Below, in pieces: positions 13,750 through 14,643 of a DNA stretch of 14,643 bases (positions are counted from its first letter, which is position 1; each line of letters starts with the position of its first letter). The notes below the pieces were generated by a model. The model did not search any database and had not been told where the DNA came from. It worked only from the letters and a program-made list of their open reading frames with translations. The DNA is from Deltaproteobacteria bacterium (lineage in GTDB: Bacteria; Desulfobacterota; Binatia; UBA9968): contig JACPFE010000663.1 of assembly GCA_016183145.1 (NCBI GenBank), forward strand, positions 1-14,643. Direction: 5' to 3'. Position numbers and translations under genes: made by a program.

Positions 13750-14450
13750 GCGTGGCTGCCAATCCCGGTCGAGCCTCGTCAGTGATCCTGCTGAGAGAGA
13801 CGCAACCGCGCGGCTTCGAGGTGTTGCTGCGCCGCTGTCCTGGCGGCATGCACGGCTTTCCCTGCGGCGCCGTTTACAAGAGCGATTATGCGCCAGACGT
13901 CTTACGCCGTTGCCGCGGCTTGAGCGGCGAGACCGCGCGCAAGATCCTCGGCGCTCACTTGGCACCGCCGGAAGCTTTGGGCTATTGGATCGCCGCCATC
14001 AGAACGCTCTTCGAAGAGGCGGGAGTTCTTTTTGCCGTCAAAGGAAAAAACCAACCCATCACCTTGGACGCGGATCGCGATGTCGGTCTGCTCGAAAAGC
14101 GCGCCGCGCTCCGCGCCGGATCGCTGAGCTTTCAATGTTTCCTGGAGAGCGAAAATCTCTTCTGCGACGCCGCACAACTCGCTTACTTTTCCCATTGGCA
14201 AACGCCGGCCGAATCTTCGCGCAGCTTCGACATGCGCTTTTTCCTGGCGGCCATGCCGGATGACCAAACGCCGCTTGCGGCGGCCGCCGAGGTTGATCAT
14301 AGCTTGTGGCTCGCGCCGGACCTCGCCTTGCAACTTTTTAACCGCGGCGAGCTGCCGACGACCTTTCCCACCTTCGCCTCGCTGCGCACTTTGGCCGACT
14401 TCGATGACGTGAAGAGTGCGTTGCGGGCCTATCAGATCGAACTCTCCTAG
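13746..14450 (+). CDS. Nudix hydrolase-like protein of the NUDT19 group with altered Nudix box
   Basis: A 234-residue protein resembling NUDT19-type Nudix hydrolases, which cleave CoA and acyl-CoA diphosphates. SSVILLRETQPRGFEVLLRR (11-30) and FPCGAV (38-43, relatives FPGGxV) form the N-terminal part. Residues 84-94, AIRTLFEEAGV, are the Nudix box end REUxEExGU, but the first Glu of the box is Thr87; E90 and E91 remain. SHWQTP (149-154), FDMRFFLA (161-168) and the acidic tail region EVDHSLWLAP (182-191) match the wider NUDT19 pattern. The start is the ATG overlapping the NRDE stop, in frame with a longer upstream frame that is only shadow. Coupled to the NRDE gene, so shared function around CoA or lipids is possible but unproven. 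Loss of one metal ligand may weaken or change catalysis. Confidence 0.85.
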   Translation: MSVAANPGRASSVILLRETQPRGFEVLLRRCPGGMHGFPCGAVYKSDYAPDVLRRCRGLSGETARKILGAHLAPPEALGYWIAAIRTLFEEAGVLFAVKGKNQPITLDADRDVGLLEKRAALRAGSLSFQCFLESENLFCDAAQLAYFSHWQTPAESSRSFDMRFFLAAMPDDQTPLAAAAEVDHSLWLAPDLALQLFNRGELPTTFPTFASLRTLADFDDVKSALRAYQIELS

Positions 14451-14474
14451 CAGAGCGCTGAAAAACTATGTTTA

Positions 14475-14619
14475 CGGGCTGCTCAAAAAGACTTCCGATG
14501 CGAGGCGCGTAGTTTTCGTTATTCGTGTTCGTGGGTCGTGTTCTAAAACGAGCCCAAGCACGGATCACGAGCACCATAATTGAGCGCGACGAAACAGATG
14601 AACCTTTTTCAGCAGCCCG
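14475..14619. repeat. 145-bp element bounded by inverted repeats (MITE/REP-like)
   Basis: CGGGCTGCTCAAAAAG (14475-14490) is the inverse of CTTTTTCAGCAGCCCG (14604-14619) with one mismatch in 16. The interior (about 14515-14580) has further imperfect symmetry, with several CGTG/CACG strings on either side of TTCTAAAAC, so the whole could fold into a long stem. ATGAAC (14598-14603) and GTTCAT (14625-14630) form another inverted repeat at the right end. No coding sequence is seen. It begins 24 bases after the Nudix stop and could also act as its terminator. No obvious target-site duplication flanks it. Confidence 0.5.
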
Positions 14620-14643
14620 CTAGAGTTCATAACCGACAAGGAG

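Noticed and set aside
1..14643. tRNA, rRNA, CRISPR array, transposase or defence genes
   Set aside because: Looked for in gaps and frames; no cloverleaf, regular spaced repeats or related motifs were found.

Overview
This window comes from a bacterium with a proteobacterial style of genome organisation. The best guess is an uncultured deltaproteobacterium-like lineage (Desulfobacterota, Binatota or Tectomicrobia type). The basis is circumstantial: the order miaB - bifunctional nuclease - YfgM-like TPR protein - def - secA, a MoxR/CoxE-like pair, an ms2i6A-type MiaB, a PuuE-like deacetylase, and G+C-rich coding with some AT-richer patches. No rRNA, tRNA, CRISPR array, transposase or phage gene is visible. 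The lineage call is inference; protein phylogeny of SecA or MiaB would settle it.

Layout. (1) 1-967: a PuuE/NodB-family deacetylase on the minus strand, with a good RBS, a near-consensus promoter and a hairpin beyond its stop. (2) 968-1549: a long spacer ending in a strong plus-strand sigma70-type promoter and a structured leader for (3) a homoserine-kinase-like APH-fold kinase (1550-2572). (4) 2573-2767: a convergent spacer packed with four hairpins. (5) 2768-3154: a small two-helix membrane protein, minus strand. (6) 3155-3434: a repeat-rich spacer. (7) 3435-12879: one long minus-strand run, transcribed in the order moxR - VWA (CoxE-like) gene - miaB - bifunctional nuclease - TPR membrane protein - def - short MurI-like ORF - secA. 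VWA/miaB and miaB/nuclease overlap by ATGA, so at least that part is an operon. (8) 12985-14450: a plus-strand pair diverging from moxR, an NRDE/TANGO2 protein overlapping a NUDT19-like Nudix protein by ATGA. (9) 14451-14643: a spacer holding a 145-bp element bounded by inverted repeats.

How the genes fit together. The minus-strand run groups genes that act on new proteins: MiaB modifies tRNA for decoding, Def removes the formyl group from nascent chains, the single-pass TPR protein resembles the YfgM translocon helper, and SecA drives export. The upstream MoxR ATPase and VWA protein look like a chaperone pair of unknown client. Most of the window is ordinary housekeeping DNA.

The points most worth a second look are: SecA's VAR subdomain expanded to about 280 residues of mostly charged helix; a 55-codon ORF between def and secA whose start is clearly the N-terminus of glutamate racemase (MurI); a Nudix box missing one metal-binding Glu; a 16-bp perfect palindrome over the moxR ribosome binding site; a start-stop mini-ORF in the loop of a hairpin in the kinase leader; and two hairpin-rich intergenic elements.
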